Of a stretch of 64,000 nucleotides of DNA, positions 26,101 to 40,360 are shown piece by piece. The stretch is from contig NW_027490091.1 in the NCBI RefSeq assembly GCF_050948175.1, positions 6,200,001 to 6,264,000 of the forward strand. The letters run 5' to 3'. The stretch's first letter is position 1; each line of letters opens with the position of its first letter. The translations under genes and the position numbers were made by a program. Below the pieces are notes generated by a model, which worked only from the letters and a program-made list of their open reading frames with translations, did no database searches and was not told where the DNA came from. Origin of the DNA: Xylocopa sonorina (lineage: Eukaryota; Arthropoda; Insecta; Hymenoptera; Apidae).

Positions 26101-29100
26101 GGAAGTAGCGTTTGCAAACGTCTACGTATCGAAGCAATAGATTTCTAATGCTTCTTAAATCGTCATATCGCATCTCATTTCTATGTTTCATGATAAGATA
26201 TAGTATTCATTGCGAAGTGTCATGTATACCTCGTATTCACTTCAAAGGAATGTAAATGCGACATCCCGTGCTGGGATATAGCGTGTGCGGGAGTCTACGT
26301 ATCGTAGCAATGGAATTCTAATGCTTCTTATAACGGGATATCGCAACACTTTTCTATGTGTCATGATAAGGTATAGTATTCATTGTTGATTGTTATGTAT
26401 ACCTCGTATTCACTTCGAAAGAATGTAAATGCGAAACTTCCTTCCTAGGAAATAGCGTTTGCAGATGTCTACGTATCGAAGCAATAGGGTTCTAATGCTT
26501 CTTCTAACGGGATATCGCATCTCTTTTCTATGTTTCATGATAAGATATGATATTCATTGCGGAGTGTCATGTATACGTCGTATTCACTTCAAAAGAATGC
26601 AAATGCGACACTTCCTTGCTAGGAAATAGTGTTTCCAGATATCAACGTACCGTAGCTATAGAGTTCTAAATCTTCTTAAAGCAACATATAGCATTTCATT
26701 TCTATGTTTCATAATAAGATATAGTATTCATTGCGAAGTGTCATGTATACCTCGTAATCACTTCAAAAGAATGTAAACGCGACACTTCCTTGCTAGGAAA
26801 TGTCATTTGCAGATGTCTACGTATCGTAGCAATAGAATTCTAATGCTTCTTAAATCGCGATATCGTTCCTAATTTCTATGTTTCATGATAAGATATAATA
26901 TTCATTGCCTAGTGTCATGTACACCTCGCATACACTTCAAATGAATGTAAATGCGACACTTCCTTCCTAGGAAGTATCGACTGCAGATGTATATGTATCG
27001 AAGCAATAGTGTTCCAATGCATCTTAAATCGTCATATCGCACCTCATTTCTATGTTTCATGATAAGATATGATATTCATTGCGAAGTGTCATGTGTACCT
27101 CGTATTCCTTTCAAAAGAATGTAAATGCGACACTTCCGCGCCAGGAAATAGCGTTGGCAGATGTCTACGTATCGAAGCACTAGAGTTCTAATTCTTCTCA
27201 AAACGCGATATCGTTTCTCATTTCTATGTTTCATGGTAATATATAATATTCATTGCTTAGTGTCATGTATACCTCGCATACACTTCAAATGAATTAAATG
27301 CGACACTTCCTTCCTGTGAAATAGTGTTTGCAGATGTCTACGTATCGAAGCAATAGAGTTCTGAAGCTTCTTAAATCGTCATATCGCATCTCATTCCTAT
27401 GTTTCATGATAAGATATAATATTCATTGTGGAGTGTTATGTATACCTCGTATTCACTTCGAAAGAATGTAAACGCGACACTACCTTGCCAGCTAATAGCG
27501 TTTGCAGATGTCTACGTATCGTAGCATAAGTGTTCTAATGCTTCTTAAAACGCGATATCGCTACTCATTACTATGTTCCATGATAATATATAATACTCAT
27601 TGCGAAGTGTCATGTTTACCTCGTACTCACTTCGAATGAATGTAAATGCGACTCTTCCTTGATAGGAAGTAGCGTTTGCAGATGTCTACGTATCGAAGCA
27701 ATAGAGTTCTAATGCTTCTTAAATCGCCATATTGCATCTCATTCCTATGTTTCATGATAAGATATAATATTCATTGTGTAGTGTTATGTATACCTCGTAT
27801 TTACTTCAAAAGAATGTAAAGGCGACACTTCCTTGCCAGGTAATAGAGTTTGCAGTTGTCTACGTATCGTAGCATTACAGCTCTAATGCTTCTCAAAACG
27901 CGATATCGCTACTCATTACTATGTTTCATGATAATATGTAACATTCATTGTGGAGTGTTATGTATACCTCGTATTCACTTCAAAAGAATGTTAATGCGAC
28001 ACTTCCTTGCTAGGAAATGGCGTTTGCAGATGTCTACGTATCGAAGCAATAGTGTTCTAATGCTTCTTAAATCGCCATATCGCTTCTCATTTCTATGTTT
28101 CCTGATAAGATAGAATATTCATTGCGAAGTGTCTTGTATACCTCGTATTCCTTTCAAAAGAATGTAAATGCGACACTTCGCTGCTAGGATGTAGCGTTTG
28201 CAGATGTCGACGTATCGAAGCAATAGTGTTCTAATGCTTCTTAAGTCGCCTTATCGCATCTCGTTTCTGTGTTTCATGATGAGATATAATATTCATTGTG
28301 CAGTGTTATGTATATCTCGTCTATACTTCAAATGAATGTAAATGAGACACATCCTTGCTAGGAAATAGAGCTTGCAGATGTCTACGTATCGAAGCAATAG
28401 AGTTCCAAAGCTTGCTAATTCGCGATATCGCTCCTCATTACTATGTCTCATGATAATATATAATATTCATTGCGAAGTGTCATGTATACCTCGCATACAC
28501 TTCACATGAATGTGAATGCGACAGTTCCTTGCTAGGAAATAGTGTTTGCAGATGTCTACGTATCGAAGCAATAGTGTTCTAATGCTTCTTAAATCCCGAT
28601 ATCGCATCTCATATCTATGTTTGATGATAATATATAATATTCATTGTGAAGTGTCATGTATACCTCGCATACACTTCAAATGAATGTGAATGCGATAATT
28701 CCTTGTTAGGAAATAGTGTTTGCAGATTTCTAGTATCGAAGCAATGGAGTTCTAAAGCTTCTTAAATCGCAATATCGCATCTCATTTCTATGTTTCATGA
28801 TAAGATATAATATTCATTGTGCAGTGTTATGAATACCTCGTATTCACTTCATAAGAATGTAAATGCGACACTTCCTTGCTAGGAAATAGCGTTTGCAGAT
28901 GTCTACGTATCGAAGCAATAGTGTCCTAATGCTTCTTAAATCGCGATATCGCATCTCATTTCTATGTTTTATGATAAGATATAATATTCATTGTGCAGTG
29001 TTATGTATACCTCGTATTCACTTCAAAAGAATGTAAACGCGACACTTCGTTGCCAGGAAATAGCATTTGCAGATGTCTACGTATCGTACCATTTGTATTC

Positions 29101-29229
29101 TAATGCTTCTCAAAACGCGATATCGCTACTCATTAACATGTTTCGTTATAATATATAATATTCGTTGTGGAGTGTTATGTATACCTCGTATTCACTTCAA
29201 AGGAATGTAAATGCGACACTTTCTTGCTA

Positions 29230-29590
29230 GGAAATAGCGTTTGCAGATGTCTACGTATCGAAGCAATAGAGTTCGAATGCTTCTTATAACGGGATATCGC
29301 ATCTCCTTTCTATGTATCATGATAAGATATAATATTCATTTTGGATTGTAATGTATACCTCGTAATCACTTCAAAATAATGTAAATGCGACACTTCCTTG
29401 CTATTAAATAGCGTTTGCAGATGTCTACGTATCGAAGCAATAGAGTTCTACTGCTTCTTATAACGGGATATCGCATCTCCTTTCTATGTATCATGACAAG
29501 ATATAATATTCATTTTGGATTGTAATGTATACCTCGTAATCACTTCAAAAGAATGTAAATGCGGCACTTCCTTGCTAGGAAATATCGTCT
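29230..29590 (+). repeat. Adjacent monomer duplication
   Basis: Two neighbouring monomers share the otherwise rare string of variants TATAACGGGATATCGC, CTCCTTTCTATGTATCATGA, TTCATTTTGGATTGTAATG and CTCGTAATCACTTC. The pair differs at very few positions, so one is a recent copy of its neighbour. Confidence 0.85.
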
Positions 29591-29639
29591 GCAGATGCCT
29601 ACGTATCGTAGCAATAGAGTTCTAATGCTTCTCAAAACG

Positions 29640-29885
29640 CGATATCGCATCCCGTTTCTATGTTCCATGATAAGCTATAATTTTCATTGCGAAGTGTCAT
29701 GCATACCTCTTATTCACTTCTAAAGAATGTAAATGAGCCACTTCCTTGCTAGAAAATAGCGTTTGCAGATGTCTACGCATCGTAGCAATAGTGTTCGAAT
29801 GCTCTTTAAATCGCGATATCCCTCCTAATTTTTATGCTTCATGATAAGATGTAATATTCATTGCGAAGTTTCATGTATACCTCGT
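29640..29885 (+). repeat. Variant block, first copy (offset 1,914 bp = 11 units)
   Basis: This block has CATCCCGTTTCTATGTTCCA, AAGCTATAATTTTCATTG, GAGCCACTTCCTTGCTAG and CGATATCCCTCCTAATTTTT. It recurs at about 31,554-31,799, exactly eleven units on. Confidence 0.85.
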
Positions 29886-31189
29886 ATTCACTTCAAAACA
29901 ATGTAAATGCGACACTTCCTTGCCAGGAAGTAGCGTTTGCAGATGTCTACATATCGTAGCATGAGTGTTCTAATGCTTCTCAAAACGCGATATCGCTACT
30001 CATTACTATGTTTCATGATAATATATAATATTCATTGCGAAGTGTCATGTGTACCTCGCATAAACTTCAAATGAATGTGAGTGCGACATTTCCTTGCTAG
30101 GAAATAGTGTTTGCAGATGTCTACGTATGGAGGCAATAGTGTTCTAATGCTTCTTCAATCGCTATATTGCATCTCATTCCTATGTTTCATGATGAGATAT
30201 AATAATCACTGTGCAGTGTTATGTATACCTCGTATTCACTTCAAAAGAATGTAAACGCGACACTTCCTTGCTTGGAAATAGCGTTTGCAGATGTCTACGT
30301 ATCGAAGTAATAGATTTCTAAAACTTGCTAATTCGCGATATCGCATCTCATATCTATGTTTCACGATAATTTATAATATTCATTGCGATGTGTCATGTAT
30401 ACCTCGCATACACTTCAAACGAATGCGAATGCGACAGCTCCTTGCTAGGAAGTAGAGTTTGCAGATGTCTACGTATAGTAGCATTAGAGTTCTAATGCTT
30501 CTCAAAAAGCGATATCGCATCTCATTTCTGTGTTTCATGATGAGATACAATATTCATTGTGCAGTATTATGTGTACCTCGTATTCACATCAAAAGAATGT
30601 AAATGCGACACTTCCCTGCTAGGAAATAGCGTTTGCAGATGACTACGTACCGTAGCAATAGATTTCTAATGCTCCTCAAAACGCGATATCACATCTGATT
30701 TCTATGTTTCATGATAAGATATAATATTCAATGCGAACTTTTATGTATTCCACGTCCACACATCAAATGAATGTAAATGCGACACTTCCTTGCTAGGAAA
30801 TAGCGTTTGCAGATGTCTACGTATCGTAGCAATAGCGTTTTAATGCTCCACAAAACGCGATATCGCATCCCGTTTCTATGTTCCATGATAAGATATAATT
30901 TACATTGTGAAGTGTCATGCATACCTCGCATCCACTTCAAATGTATGTAAATGCGACACTTGCTTTCTAGGAATTAGTGTTTGCAGATGTCTACGTATCG
31001 TAGCAATAGGCTTCTAATGCATCTTAAAGCTCGATATCGCACCTGATTCTTCTGTTTCGTGATAAGATATAATATTCAGTGCGAAGTGTCATGTTCTCCT
31101 CGTATTTACTTCAAAAGAATGTAAATGCGACACTTCCTTCCTAGGAAATAGCGTTTGCAGATGTCTACGTACCGTAGCAATAGCGTTCT

Positions 31190-31799
31190 AATGCTTCTCA
31201 TAGCGCGATATCGCATCCCATTTCTATGTTCCATGATAAGCCATAATTTTCATTGTGAAGTGTCATGCATATCTCGTATTCAATTCTGAAGAATGTAAAT
31301 GCGACGCTTCCTTGCTAGGAAATAGCGTTTACAGATGTCTACGTATAGTAGGAATAGCGTTCTAATGCTTCTCAAAACGCGATATCGCATCCCATTTCTA
31401 TGTTCCATGATAAGCTATAATTTTCATTGCGAAGTGTCATGCATACCTCGTATTCACTTCTGAAGAATGTAAATGCGACACTTCCTTCCTAGGAAATAGC
31501 GTTGGCAGATGTCTACGTATCGAAGCAATAGCGTTCTAAAGCTTCTCAAAACGCGATATCGCATCCCGTTTCTATGTTCCATGATAAGCTATAATTTTCA
31601 TTGCGAAGTGTCATGCACACCTCTTACTCACTTCTAAAGAATGTAAATGAGCCACTTCCTTGCTAGAAAATAGCGTTTGCAGATGTCTACGTATCGTAGC
31701 AATAGCGTTCTAATGCTCTTTAAATCGCGATATCCCTCCTAATTTTTATGCTTCATGATAAGATGTAATATTCATTGCGTAGTGTCATGTATACCTCGT
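31190..31799 (+). repeat. Locally amplified variant subfamily (3 consecutive monomers)
   Basis: Three consecutive junctions, near 31,230, 31,405 and 31,580, carry the same changes TTCCATGATAAG, CTATAATTTTCATTG (CATAATTTTCATTG in the first) and TCATGCATA or TCATGCACA. The same changes appear once at 29,660. The third unit begins the copy of 29,640-29,885. This looks like a small local expansion of one variant. Confidence 0.78.
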
Positions 31800-32979
31800 A
31801 TTCACTTCGAAAGAATGTAAATGCGACACTTCCTTGCTAGGAAATTGCGTTTGCAGTTGTCTACGTATCGTAGCAATAGAAACCTAATGCTTCTTAAAAC
31901 GCGATATCGCATCCCATTTCTATGTTTCATAATCAGATATAATATTCAATGCGAAGTGTCATGTATACCTCGTATTCACTTCGGAGGAATGTAAATGTGA
32001 CACTTCCATGCTAGGATATAGCGTTTGTGCATGTCTACGTATCGTACCAATAAATTTCTAATGCATCTTAAAACGCGATATCGCATCTCACTTCTATGTT
32101 TCATGATAAGATATAATATTCATTGCGAAATGTCACTTACACCTCGCATACACTTCAAAAGAATGTAAACGCGACACATCCTTCCTAGGAAATAGCGTTT
32201 GCAAATGTCTACGTATCGAAGCAATAGAGTTCTAATGGTTCTTCTAACACGACATCGCATCTCTTTTCTATGTTTCATGATAAGATATAGTATTCATTGC
32301 GAAGTGTCATGTATACCTCGTATTCACTTCAAAAGAATGTAAATGCGACAATTCCTTGCTAGGAAATAGCATTTGCAGATGTCTACGTATCGTAGCAATA
32401 GAATTCTAAAGCTTCTTAAATCGCGATATCCCTCCTAATTTTTATGTTTCATGATAAGTTGTAATATTCATTGCGAAGTGTCATGTATACCTCGCAATCA
32501 CTTCAAAAGAATGTAAATGCGAAACTTCCTTGTTAGGAAATATCGCTTGCAGATGTCCACGTATCGTAGCAATAGAGTTCTAATGCTTCTTAAATCGCAA
32601 TATCCCTCCTAATTTCTATGTTTCATGACAAGATATAATATTCATTGCGAAGTGTCATGTATACCTCGTATTCACTTAAAAAGAATTAAATGCGACACTT
32701 CCTTGCTAGGAAATAGCGTCTGCAGATGTCTACGTATAGTAGCAATAGGGTTCTAATGCATCTTAATACGCGATATCGCATCTCATTTCTACGTCTCATG
32801 ATAAGATATAATATTCATTGTGCAGTATTATGTATACCTCGTATTCACATCAACTGAATGTAAATGCGACACTTCCTTGCTAGGAAATAGCGTTTGCAGA
32901 TGTCTACGTATCGTATGAATAGAGTTCCAATGCTTCTTAAAACGCGATATCGCATCTCATTTCTGTCTTTCATGATAAG

Positions 32980-33300
32980 ATGTAATATTCGTTGCGAAGT
33001 GTTACGTATTCGTCGCCTACACTTCAAATGAATGTAAGTGCAACACTTCCTTGCTAGGATATAGCTGGTCCAGATGTCGATGTATCGAAACAATAGGGTT
33101 CTAATGCTTCTTAAATCGAGATATCGCATCGCATTTCTAAGTTTCAAGATAAGATGTAATATTCATTGCGAAGTGTTACGTAATCCTCGTCTACACTTCA
33201 AATGAATGTAAATGCAACACTTCCTTGCTAGGAGATAGCTGGTCCAGATGTCGATGTATCGAAACAATAGAGTTCTAATGCTTCTTAAAACGAGATATCG
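32980..33300 (+). repeat. Adjacent monomer duplication with GGTCCAGATGTCGATG variant
   Basis: Two neighbouring monomers share GAAGTGTTACGTA, ATGCAACACTTCC or GTGCAACACTTCC, ATAGCTGGTCCAGATGTCGA and TGTATCGAAACAATAG. This combination is not seen elsewhere in the window. Confidence 0.85.
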
Positions 33301-33559
33301 CATCTCGTTTCTATGTTTCATGATAAGGTATAAGCTTTATTGCGAGGTGTTATGTATTCGTCGTCTACACATCAAAGGAATGTAAATGCAACACTTCCTT
33401 GCTAGGAAATAGCGTTTCCAGATGTCTACGTATCGTAGCAATAGCGATCTATTGCTTCTTAAAACGTGATATCGCATCCCATTTCTGTGTTTCATGATTT
33501 GATATAATATTCATTGCGAAGTGTTATGTATTCCTGGTCTATGCTTCAAATTAATTCAC

Positions 33560-36500
33560 GACACTTTCTTTCTAGGAAATAGAGTTGGCAGATGTCTACG
33601 TATCGAAGCAATAGAGTTCTAATTCTTCTCAAAACGCGATATCGTTTCTCATTTCTATGTTTTATGGTAATATATAATATTCATTGCTTAGTGTCATGTA
33701 TACCTCGCATACACTTCAAATGAATTAAATGCGACACTTCCTTCCTGTGAAATAGCGTTTGCAGATGTCTACGTATCGTAGCATTAGAGTTCTAATGCTT
33801 CTTAGAACGCGATATCGCTACTCATTACTATGTTTCACGATAATATATAATATTCGTTGTGGAGTGTTATGTATACGTCGTATTCACTTCAAAAGAATGT
33901 AAGTGCGACACTGCCTTGCTTGGAAATAGCGTTTGCAGATGTCTACGTATCGAAGCAATAGAGTTCTAATGCTTCTTAAATCGCCATATTGCATCTCATT
34001 TCTATGTTTCATGATAATATATAATATTCACTGCTTAGTGTAACGTATACCTCGCATACGTTTCAAATGAATGTAAATGCGACACTTCCTTGCTAGTAAA
34101 TAGCGTTTGCAGATGACTGCGTATCGAAGCAATAGGGATCTAATGCTTCTTAAACCGCCTTATCGCTTCTCATTTCTATGTTTCATGATAAGATATAATA
34201 TTCATAGTGCAGTGTTATGTATACCTCGTATTCACTTGAAAAGAATGTAAATGCGACACTTCCTTCCTAGGAAGTAGCGATTGCAGATGTATATGTATCG
34301 AAGCAATAGTGTTCCAATGCATCTTAAATCGTCATATCGAACCTCATTTCTATGTTTCATGATAATATATAATATTCATTGCGAAGTGTCATGTATACCT
34401 CGCATACACTTAAAATGAATGTAAGTGCGACTCTTCCTTGCTAGGATATAGCGTTTGCAGATGCCTACGTATCGAAACAATAGATTTATAATGCATGCAA
34501 ATTCGCGTTATCGCATCTCATATCTATGTTTCATGATAATATATAATATTCATTGCGATGTGTCATATATACCTCGCATACACTTCAAATGAATGTGAAT
34601 GCGGCATTTCCTTGCTAGGAAATAGTGTTTGCAGATGTCTACGTAACGAAGCAATAGAGTTCTAAAGCTTCTTAAATCGCGATATCGCATCACATTCCTA
34701 TGTTTCATGATAAGATATAATATTCATTGCGAAGTGTCATGTATAGCTCGTATTCCTTTCAAATGAATGTAAACGCGACACTTCCTTGCCAGGAAATAGC
34801 GTTTGCAGATGTCTACGTATGGTAGCATTAGGGTTCTAATGCTTCTCAAAATGCGATATCGCTACTCATTACTATGTTTCATGATAGTATATAATACTCA
34901 TTGTGGAGTGTTATGTATACCTCGTATTCACTTCAAAAGAATGTAAATGCGACACTTCCTTGCTTGGAAATAGCGTTTGCAGATGTCTACGTATCGAAGC
35001 AATATATTTCTAAAGCTTGCTAATTCGCGATATCGCATCTCATATATATGTTTCATGATAATATATAATATTCATTGCGAAGTGTCATGTATACCTCGCA
35101 TACACTACAAATGAATGTGAATGCGACAGTTCCTTTCTAGGAAATAGTGTTTGCAGATATCTACGTATCGAAGCAATAGTGTTCTAATGCTTCTTAAATC
35201 GCGATATCGCATCTCATTTCTATGTTTCATGATAAGATATAATATTCATTGTGCAGTGTTATGTATACCTCGTACTCAGTTCAAAAGAATGTAAATGCGA
35301 CACTTCCTTGCTAGGAAATAGCGTTTGCAGATGCCTACGTATCGAAGCAATAGGTTTCTAAAGCTTGCTAATTCGCGATATCGCATCACATATTTGTGTT
35401 TCATGATAATATATAATATTCATTGCGAACTGTCATGTATACCTCGCATACACTTCAAATGAATGTGAATGCGACAGTTCCTTGCTAGGAAATAGTGTTT
35501 GCAGATATCTACGTATCGAAGCAACAGAGTTCTAAAGCTTCTTAAATCGTCATATCGCATCTCATTTCTATGTTTCATGATAAGATATAATATTCATTGT
35601 GGAGTGTTATGTATACCTCGTATTCACTTCGAAAGAATGTAAACGCGACACTACCTTGCCAGCTAATAGTGTTTGCAGATATCTACGTATCAAAGCAATA
35701 GACTTCTAAAGCTTCTTAGATCGTCATATCGCATCTCATTTCTATGTTTCATGATAAGACATAATATTCATTGTGGAGTGTTCTGTATACCTCGTATTCA
35801 CTTCCAAAGAATGTAAATGCGACACTTCCTTCCTTGGAAATAGCGTTTGCAGATGTCTACGTATCGAACCAATAGATTTCTAATGCTTCTTAAATGGCCA
35901 TATCGCATCTCATTTCTATGTTTCATGATAAGATATAATATTCATTGTGCAGTGTTATGTATATCTAGTCTATATTTCAAATGAATGTAAATGCGACACT
36001 TCCTTGCTTGGAAATAGCGTTTGCAGATGTCTACGTATCGAAGCAATAGAGTTCTAATTCTTCTTAAATCGCCATATTGCATCTCATTTCTATGTTTCAT
36101 GATAAGATATAATATTCAATGTGGAGTGTTACGTATACCTCATTATTCACCTCAAGAGAATGTAAATGCGACACTTCCTTTCTAGGAAATAGCGTTTGCA
36201 GATGACTACGTATCGAAGCAATAGATTACTAAAGCTTGCTAATTCGCGATATCGCATCACATATCTGTGTTTCATGATAATATATAATATTCATTGCGAA
36301 CTGTCATGTATACCTCGCATACACTTCAAATGAATGTGAATGCGACAGTTCCTTGCTAGGAAATAGTGTTTGCAGATATCTACGTATCGAAGCAATAGAG
36401 ATCTAAAGCTTCTTAAATCGTCATATCGCATCCCATTTCTATGTTTCATGATAAGATATAATATTCATTGTGGAGTGTTATGTATACCTCGTATTCACTT

Positions 36501-39500
36501 CCAAAGAATGTAAATGCGACACTTCCTTGCTAGGAAATAGCGTTTGCTGATGTCTTCGTATCGAAGCAATAGTGTTCTAATTCTTCTTAAATCGCGATAT
36601 CGCCACTCATTTCTATGTTTCATGATAAGAAATAATATTCACTGTGCAGTGTTATATATACCTCGTATTCACATCAGAAGAATGTAAATGCGACACTTCC
36701 TTGCTAGGAAGTAGCGTTTGCAGATGTCTACGTATCGAAGCAATAGAGTTCTAATGCTTCTTAAATCGCCATATCGCATCTCATTCCTATGTTCCATGAT
36801 AAGGTATAATATTCATTGTGCAGTGTTATGTATATCTAGTCTATACTTCAAATGAATGTAAATGCGACACTTCCTTGCTAGGAAATAGCGTTTGCAGGTG
36901 TCTACGTATCGAAGCAATAGAGTTCTAATGCTTCTTAAATCGCCATATCGCATCTCATTTCAATGTTTCATGATAAGATATAATATTCAATGTGCAGTTT
37001 TATGTATACCTCGTATTCACTTCAAAAGAATGTAAATGCGACACTTCCTTGCTAGGAAATAGCGTTTGCAGATGTCTACGTATCGAAGCAATAGGGATCT
37101 AATGCTTCTTAAATCGCCTTATCGCTTGTCATTTCTATGTTTCATGAGAATATATATATTCACTGCGAAGTGTCATGTGTACCTCGCATACACTTCAAAT
37201 AAATGTAAATGCGACACTTCCTTGCTAGGAAATAACGTTTGCAAATGTCTATGTATCGAAGCGATAGTGTTCTAATGCTACTTAATTTGCGATATCGCAT
37301 ATCATTTCTATGTTTCATGATAAGATATAATATTCATTGTGCAGTGTTATGTATACCTCATGTTCACTTCACAAGAATGTAAATGCGACACTTCCTTGCT
37401 AGGAAGTAGCGTTTGCAGATGTCTACGTATCGAAGCAATAGATTTCTAAAGCTTGCTAATTCACGATGTCGCATCTCATATCTATGTTTCATGATAATAT
37501 ATAATATTTATTGCGAAGTGTCATGTATACCTCGCATACACTTCAAATGAATGTGAATGCGACTGTTCCTTGTTAGGAAATAGTATTTGCAGATATCTAC
37601 GAATCGAGGCAATAGAGTTCTAAAGCTTCTTAAATCGCCATTTCGCATCTCATTTCTATGTTTCATGATAAGATATAATATTCATTTTGGAGTGTTATGT
37701 ATACCTCGCATACACTTCAAATGAATGTAAATGCGACACTTACTTTCTAGGAAGTAGCGTTTGCAGATGTCTACGCATCGAAGCAATAGAGTTCTAATGC
37801 TTCTTAAATCGCTATATTGCATCTCATTTCTATGTTTCATGATAAGATATAATATTCATTGTGCAGTGTTATGTATATCTCGTCCATACTTCAAATGAAT
37901 GTAAATGCGACACTTCCTTGCTTGGATATAGCGTTTGCAGATGTCTACGTATCGAGGCAATAGTTTTCTAATGCTTCTTAAATCGTCATATCGCATCACA
38001 TTTCTATGTTTCATGATAATATATAATACTCATTGTGAACTGTCATGTATACCTCGCATACACTTCAAATGAATGTAAATGCGACACTTCCTTGCTAGAA
38101 AGTATGGTTTGCAGATGTCTTCGTATCGAAGCAATAGAGTTCTAATGCTTCTTAAATCGTCATACCGCAACTCATTTCTATGTTTCATGATAAGACATAA
38201 TATCCGTTGTGCAGTGTTATGTATATCTCGTCTATACTTCAAATGAATGGAATTGCGACACTTCCCTGCTAGTAAATAGAGTTTGCAGATGTCTACGTTT
38301 CGTGGCTTTAGAGTTCTAATGCTTCTCAAAACGCGATATCGCTTCTCATTTCTATGTTTCATGATAATATACAATTTTCATTGCGATGTGTTATGTATAC
38401 CTCGTATTCACTTCAAAAGAATGTAAACGCGACACTTCCTTGCCAGGAGATAGCGTTTGCAGATGTCTACGTATCGTAGAAATAGACATCTAATGCTTCT
38501 TAAATCGCCATATCGCTACTCATTACTATGTTTCATGATAACATATAATATTCATTGTGCAGTGTTATGTATACCTCATGTTCACTTCACAAGAATGTAA
38601 ATGCGACACTTCCTTGCTAGGAAGTAGCTTTTGCAGATGTCTACGTATCGAAACAATAGACTTCTAATGCTTCTTAAATCGCCTTATCGCATCTCATTTC
38701 TGTGTTTCATGATAAGATATAATATTCATTGTGCAGTGTTATGTATATCTCGTCTACACTTCAAATGAATGTAAATACGACCCATCCTTGCTAGGAAATA
38801 GCGCTTGCAGATGTCTACGTATCGAAGCAATAGAGTTCCAAAGCTTGCTAATTCGCGATATCGCTACTCATTACTATGCTTCATGATAATATATAATATT
38901 CATTGCGAAGTGTCATGTATACCTCGTATTCACTTCAAAAGTATGTAAATGCGACACTTCCTTGCTAGGAAATAGCGTTTGCAGATGTCTACCTATCGAA
39001 GCAATAGTGTTCTAATGCTTCTTAAATCGCGATATCGCATCTCTTATCTATGTTTCATGATAATATATAATATTCATTGCGAAGTGTCATGTATACCTCG
39101 CATACACTTCAAATGAATGTGAATGCGACAGTTCCTTGCTAGGAAATAGTGTTTGCACATATTTAGTATCGGAGCAATATAGTCCTAAAGCTTCTTAAAT
39201 CGCGATATCGCATCTCATTTCTATGTTTCATGATAAGATATAATATTCATTCTGCAGTGTTATGAATACCTCGTATTCACTTCAAGAGAATGTAAATGCG
39301 ACACTTCCTTGCTTGGAAATAGCGTTTGCAGGTGTCTACGTATCGAAGCAATAGAGTTCTAATGCTTCTTAAATCGTTGTACCGGATCTCATTTCTATGT
39401 TTCATGATAAGATATAATACTCATTGCGAACTGTCATGTATTCCTCGTATTCCTTTCAAAAGAACGTAAATGCGACACTTCCTTGCTAGAAAGTAGCGTT

Positions 39501-40360
39501 TGCACATGTCTTCGTATCGAACCAATAGACTTCTAATGCTTCTTAAATCGCCATATCGCATCTCGTTTCTATGTTTCATGATAGGATATAATATCCGTTG
39601 TGCAGTGTTATGTATATCTCGTCTATACTTCAAATGAATGTAAATGCGACACTTCCTTGCTAGGAAATTGCGTTTGCAGATGTCTACGTTTCGTGGCATT
39701 AGAGTTCTAATGCTTCTCGAAACGCGATATCGCTTCTCATTTCTATGTATCATGATAATATATAATTTTCATTGCGATGTGTCATGTATACATCGCATAT
39801 ACTTCAAATGGATGTAAATGCGACACTTCCTTGCTAGGAAATAGCGTTTGCAGATGTCTACGTATCGAAGCAATAGGGTTTTAATGCTTCTTAAATCGTC
39901 ATATCGCATCTGATATCTACGTTTCCGGATAATATATAATATTCACTGCGAAGTGTCTTGTATACCTCGTATTCCTTTCAAAAGAACGTAAATGCGACAC
40001 TTCCTTGCTACGAAGTAGCGTTTGCAGATGTCTACGTATCGAAGCAATAGGGATCTAATGCTTCTTAATTCGCCATATCGCTTCTCATACCTATATTTCA
40101 TGACAATATATAATATTCACTGCGAAGTGTCATGTATACCTCGCATACACTTCAAATGAATGTAAATGCGACACTTCCTTGCTAGGAAGTAGCGTTTACA
40201 GATATCTACGTGTCGAAGCAATAGACATCTAATGTTTCATAAATCGCCATATCGCATCTCATTTCTATGTTTCATGATAAGATATAATATTCATTGTGCA
40301 GTGTTATGTATACCTCGTATTCACCTCAAAAGAATGTAAATGCGACACTACCTTGCTAAG
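33560..40360 (+). repeat. Near-consensus satellite block (~39 monomers)
   Basis: Monomers return close to consensus and show the subfamily with AAAGCTTGCTAATTCG, CATACACTTCAAATGAATG and GTGAATGCGACAGTTCC alternating with near-consensus units. Several segments have close relatives on the far side of the island: 34,120-34,350 with 57,700-57,930, 35,440-35,860 with 53,090-53,520, and 36,150-36,480 with 57,990-58,320. A 1-base insertion (CTCATTATTCACC near 36,140) is a private change. Nothing but satellite is seen. Confidence 0.88.

Larger units (their letters stand above)
20871..33559 (+). repeat. More diverged satellite block (~73 monomers)
   Basis: Monomers here depart further from consensus and carry private variants: CACTTACACCTCGC (21,197 and 32,134), GATGTCGC in place of GATATCGC, ACGGGATATCGC, and short deletions such as TTGCAAGGATATGCGC near 22,635 and AATTAATTCACGAC near 33,552. 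Several short-range duplications are still visible and are listed separately. Higher divergence suggests that this part has been exchanged less often recently than 1-13 kb or 54-60 kb. Nothing other than satellite is seen in it. Confidence 0.85.
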
